From assembly GCF_003325355.1 (NCBI RefSeq), contig NZ_CP030850.1, positions 1,488,001 through 1,552,000 on the forward strand: 64,000 nt of DNA, read 5' to 3'. Under the pieces are notes generated by a model. It did no database searches and was not told the origin of the DNA. It saw only the letters and a program-made list of their open reading frames with translations. Both the position numbers and the translations under genes were made by a program. Positions 63,258 through 64,000 of the stretch are shown here, piece by piece (position 1 is the stretch's first letter; each line of letters starts with the position of its first letter). The DNA is from Runella rosea. Its GTDB lineage: Bacteria > Bacteroidota > Bacteroidia > Cytophagales > Spirosomataceae.

Positions 63258-64000
63258 ATGTGGCAAATTTGGATTGATACGGGAGGCACCTTTACTGATT
63301 GTTTGGCCCTGAACGGCTCGGGCGTTTTAAAACGCACAAAAGTACTGAGCAGCAGCTTTTTGAGAGGTCAAATTCTCAAAAAAACAGGACCTAAAACGTA
63401 CAAGACCGCTACCCAATGGACGTTTGAAAGTACCCTATTAACGGGTTATGATTTTCGAATTGTGGGGGGAGATACGTTTATCAAAGTCATGAATTTTAGC
63501 GGAGATGTGCTTGAATTGGAACAGGAAATTGACCTGACAGGTACCATTTTTCCCGTCGATTTTGAAGTAACTACCCACGAAGAAGCCCCCGTTCTTGCCA
63601 CAAGAATAGTTACCAAAACCCCTTTAAACCAGCCTTTTCCTTCCCTCTCGATGCGGCTTGGCACCACCAAAGGCACCAATGCACTGCTGGAACGAAAAGG
63701 AGCAAAAGTGACGCTTTATGTGACCAAAGGCTTTAAAGATGCCGTACGAATCGGTACCCAACAACGCCCTAATTTATTCCAATTAGCCATTCCTGAACCG
63801 ACGTTGCTTTATGACGAAGTGATTGAAATATCCGAACGTTTGAACGCCAAAGGAGAAATAATCGCTCCTTTTGATGATTCCAACGTTGCTTTGCCCTGCT
63901 CCGCTCATCATTCGGTGGCTATTTCGTTTCTACACAGCTATCTGAATCCTGCCCATGAGCAGCAACTTGGGGCCGCCCTCAGTGCCCAAAAATATCCTTC
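63258..64000 (+). CDS. Hydantoinase/oxoprolinase family protein, partial
   Basis: At least 247 residues, open to the window end, so the C-terminus is missing. The N-terminus IWIDTGGTFTDCLALN is the classic HyuA/5-oxoprolinase A nucleotide-binding start (GGTFTD). MRLGTTKGTNALLERKGAKV, VTKGFKDAVRIGTQQRPNLF and SVAISFLHSYLNPAHE follow in the right order. ATP-dependent hydrolysis of 5-oxoproline or hydantoins is expected; full-length Bacteroidota members are often A-B fusions of about 1200 residues. Starts 29 bp after a hairpin. Confidence 0.9.
   Translation, partial: MWQIWIDTGGTFTDCLALNGSGVLKRTKVLSSSFLRGQILKKTGPKTYKTATQWTFESTLLTGYDFRIVGGDTFIKVMNFSGDVLELEQEIDLTGTIFPVDFEVTTHEEAPVLATRIVTKTPLNQPFPSLSMRLGTTKGTNALLERKGAKVTLYVTKGFKDAVRIGTQQRPNLFQLAIPEPTLLYDEVIEISERLNAKGEIIAPFDDSNVALPCSAHHSVAISFLHSYLNPAHEQQLGAALSAQKYP

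Overview
The window looks like a chromosome segment of a gliding or formerly gliding member of the Bacteroidota, most likely Cytophagales (Runella/Spirosoma-like; the genus is a guess). The grounds are a protein ending in a gliding-motility-associated type B sorting domain, GldF, many LytTR regulators, DUF4199/DUF4180/DUF4386/YHYH families, S74 and 'GNVGIG' surface proteins, few Shine-Dalgarno sites, and TAnnTTTG-type -7 promoter boxes. No rRNA, tRNA, transposase, integrase or CRISPR array was recognised.
Layout. 1-3.8 kb is AT-rich and accessory-looking: DUF4287, DUF1801, a RibD/DHFR-like reductase, a membrane protein and an FeS-BCP-type photolyase whose C-terminal cluster cysteines are missing. 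Two long imperfect palindromes lie between the small genes. 3.8-9.3 kb is ordinary: a propeller lipoprotein, a 2-hydroxyacid dehydrogenase, PdxA, YicC and a 3-hydroxyacyl-CoA dehydrogenase. 9.4-18.4 kb holds two giants, a secreted S8-like protease with near-identical tandem repeats and a PAS/GAF hybrid histidine kinase. 18.7-25.2 kb carries RsmA, MgtE, small enzymes and an OmpR-type two-component pair.
25.4-29.2 kb is a second AT-rich island and the best candidate for an undescribed system. It holds a HEPN-like protein, then a two-gene unit: a PLD-type nuclease with coiled coils and about four membrane helices, and a VWA-like lipoprotein. It is punctuated by long palindromes with GCTAAC/GTTAGC ends, and one of these shares a 26-bp core (24/26 identical) with the palindrome near base 800. 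This resembles an integron-type cassette array without a visible integrase.
29.5-44.4 kb is rich in regulation and surface functions: Usp-SulP, a LytTR protein coupled to an S74 protein, LuxR-type regulator plus TPR kinase, a secreted protein whose gene contains a perfect 36-bp palindrome, a Crp/Fnr gene remnant, and a tightly packed YHYH-YwqK-SCO-LytS-LytR operon. 44.5-47.3 kb is a threonine catabolism locus (Lrp divergent from threonine dehydrogenase and kbl). 47.5-64 kb is mostly housekeeping or secreted: sulfatase, Dtd, a PHP phosphatase, 3-methyladenine glycosylase, a type B sorted surface protein, a SNF2 helicase, AraC, saccharopine dehydrogenase family, RecJ, LptB, DUF4199, GldF and the start of a hydantoinase/oxoprolinase that runs off the window.
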